37,209 nt of DNA from Fidelibacterota bacterium (GTDB taxonomy: Bacteria; Fidelibacterota; UBA8477): assembly GCA_021734045.1 (NCBI GenBank), contig JAIPJR010000019.1, positions 1 to 37,209 of the forward strand, given 5' to 3'. The notes below the pieces were generated by a model, which had not been told where the DNA came from, ran no database searches, and was given only the letters and a program-made list of their open reading frames with translations. Position 1 is the stretch's first letter. The number at the start of each line of letters is the position of its first letter. This document shows positions 37,052 through 37,209 of the stretch, piece after piece. Position numbers and translations under genes: made by a program.

Positions 37052-37209
37052 ATGGAAAATAAAAAGCAAAAACCGCAGCAATTACAGATTCACGTCGGCG
37101 AGAAGGTCGCCGATGGTGAATACGCCAATCTGGCGGTAATCACCCACTCAAACGCTGAGTTTATCTTGGATTTTATACGGGTAATGCCGGGCTCACCCAA
37201 AGCAAATGT
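37052..37209 (+). CDS. DUF3467 family protein, truncated by the right window edge
   Basis: MENKKQKPQQLQIHVGEKVADGEYANLAVITHSNAEFILDFIRVMPGSPKANV...; absent from the ORF track because it runs off the window. Confidence 0.8.
   Translation, partial: MENKKQKPQQLQIHVGEKVADGEYANLAVITHSNAEFILDFIRVMPGSPKAN

Overview
37.2 kb of gene-dense bacterial chromosome. The type A T9SS C-terminal sorting domains (AYPNPFN... motifs) suggest an FCB-superphylum genome of the Marinimicrobia/Calditrichota/KSB1 kind; this placement is inference. Positions 1-16.1 kb (+ strand) hold large secreted proteins: a left-truncated C25-family protein ending in a dockerin, a 16-unit propeller-like T9SS protein, an M14 carboxypeptidase, and two more C25 (gingipain-like) proteins with T9SS domains. 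A two-component system follows directly (OmpR-type regulator plus HAMP/HisKA kinase). The middle holds a thioredoxin-like protein, YkgJ-type Cys-cluster protein, SDR, PDZ lipoprotein, GNAT, dGTPase, Gfo/Idh/MocA oxidoreductase, a beta-helix/TPR protein and a DUF134/ArsP_2-type transporter/NifX-like metal cassette. The right part is a minus-strand run: M23 peptidase, rhomboid, cdd, udk, tdk, nupC, adk, coaE. It is followed by an orphan CDS, a DksA/TraR protein, an acidic zinc-ribbon protein and the start of a DUF3467 gene missing from the ORF track. Most notable: an in-frame TGA replacing the conserved Arg of the response regulator's TVRGVGYKF motif, with the frame intact to the next stop; loss of the canonical catalytic His motif in both visible C25 domains; a perfect 20-bp palindrome just upstream of the DUF134 gene; a probable non-ATG/GTG/TTG start for tdk; and a possible small frame-disrupted gene at 28261-28439. 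No tRNA, rRNA, CRISPR array, transposase or phage gene was recognised. I did not find a clear-cut novel defence or mobile system.
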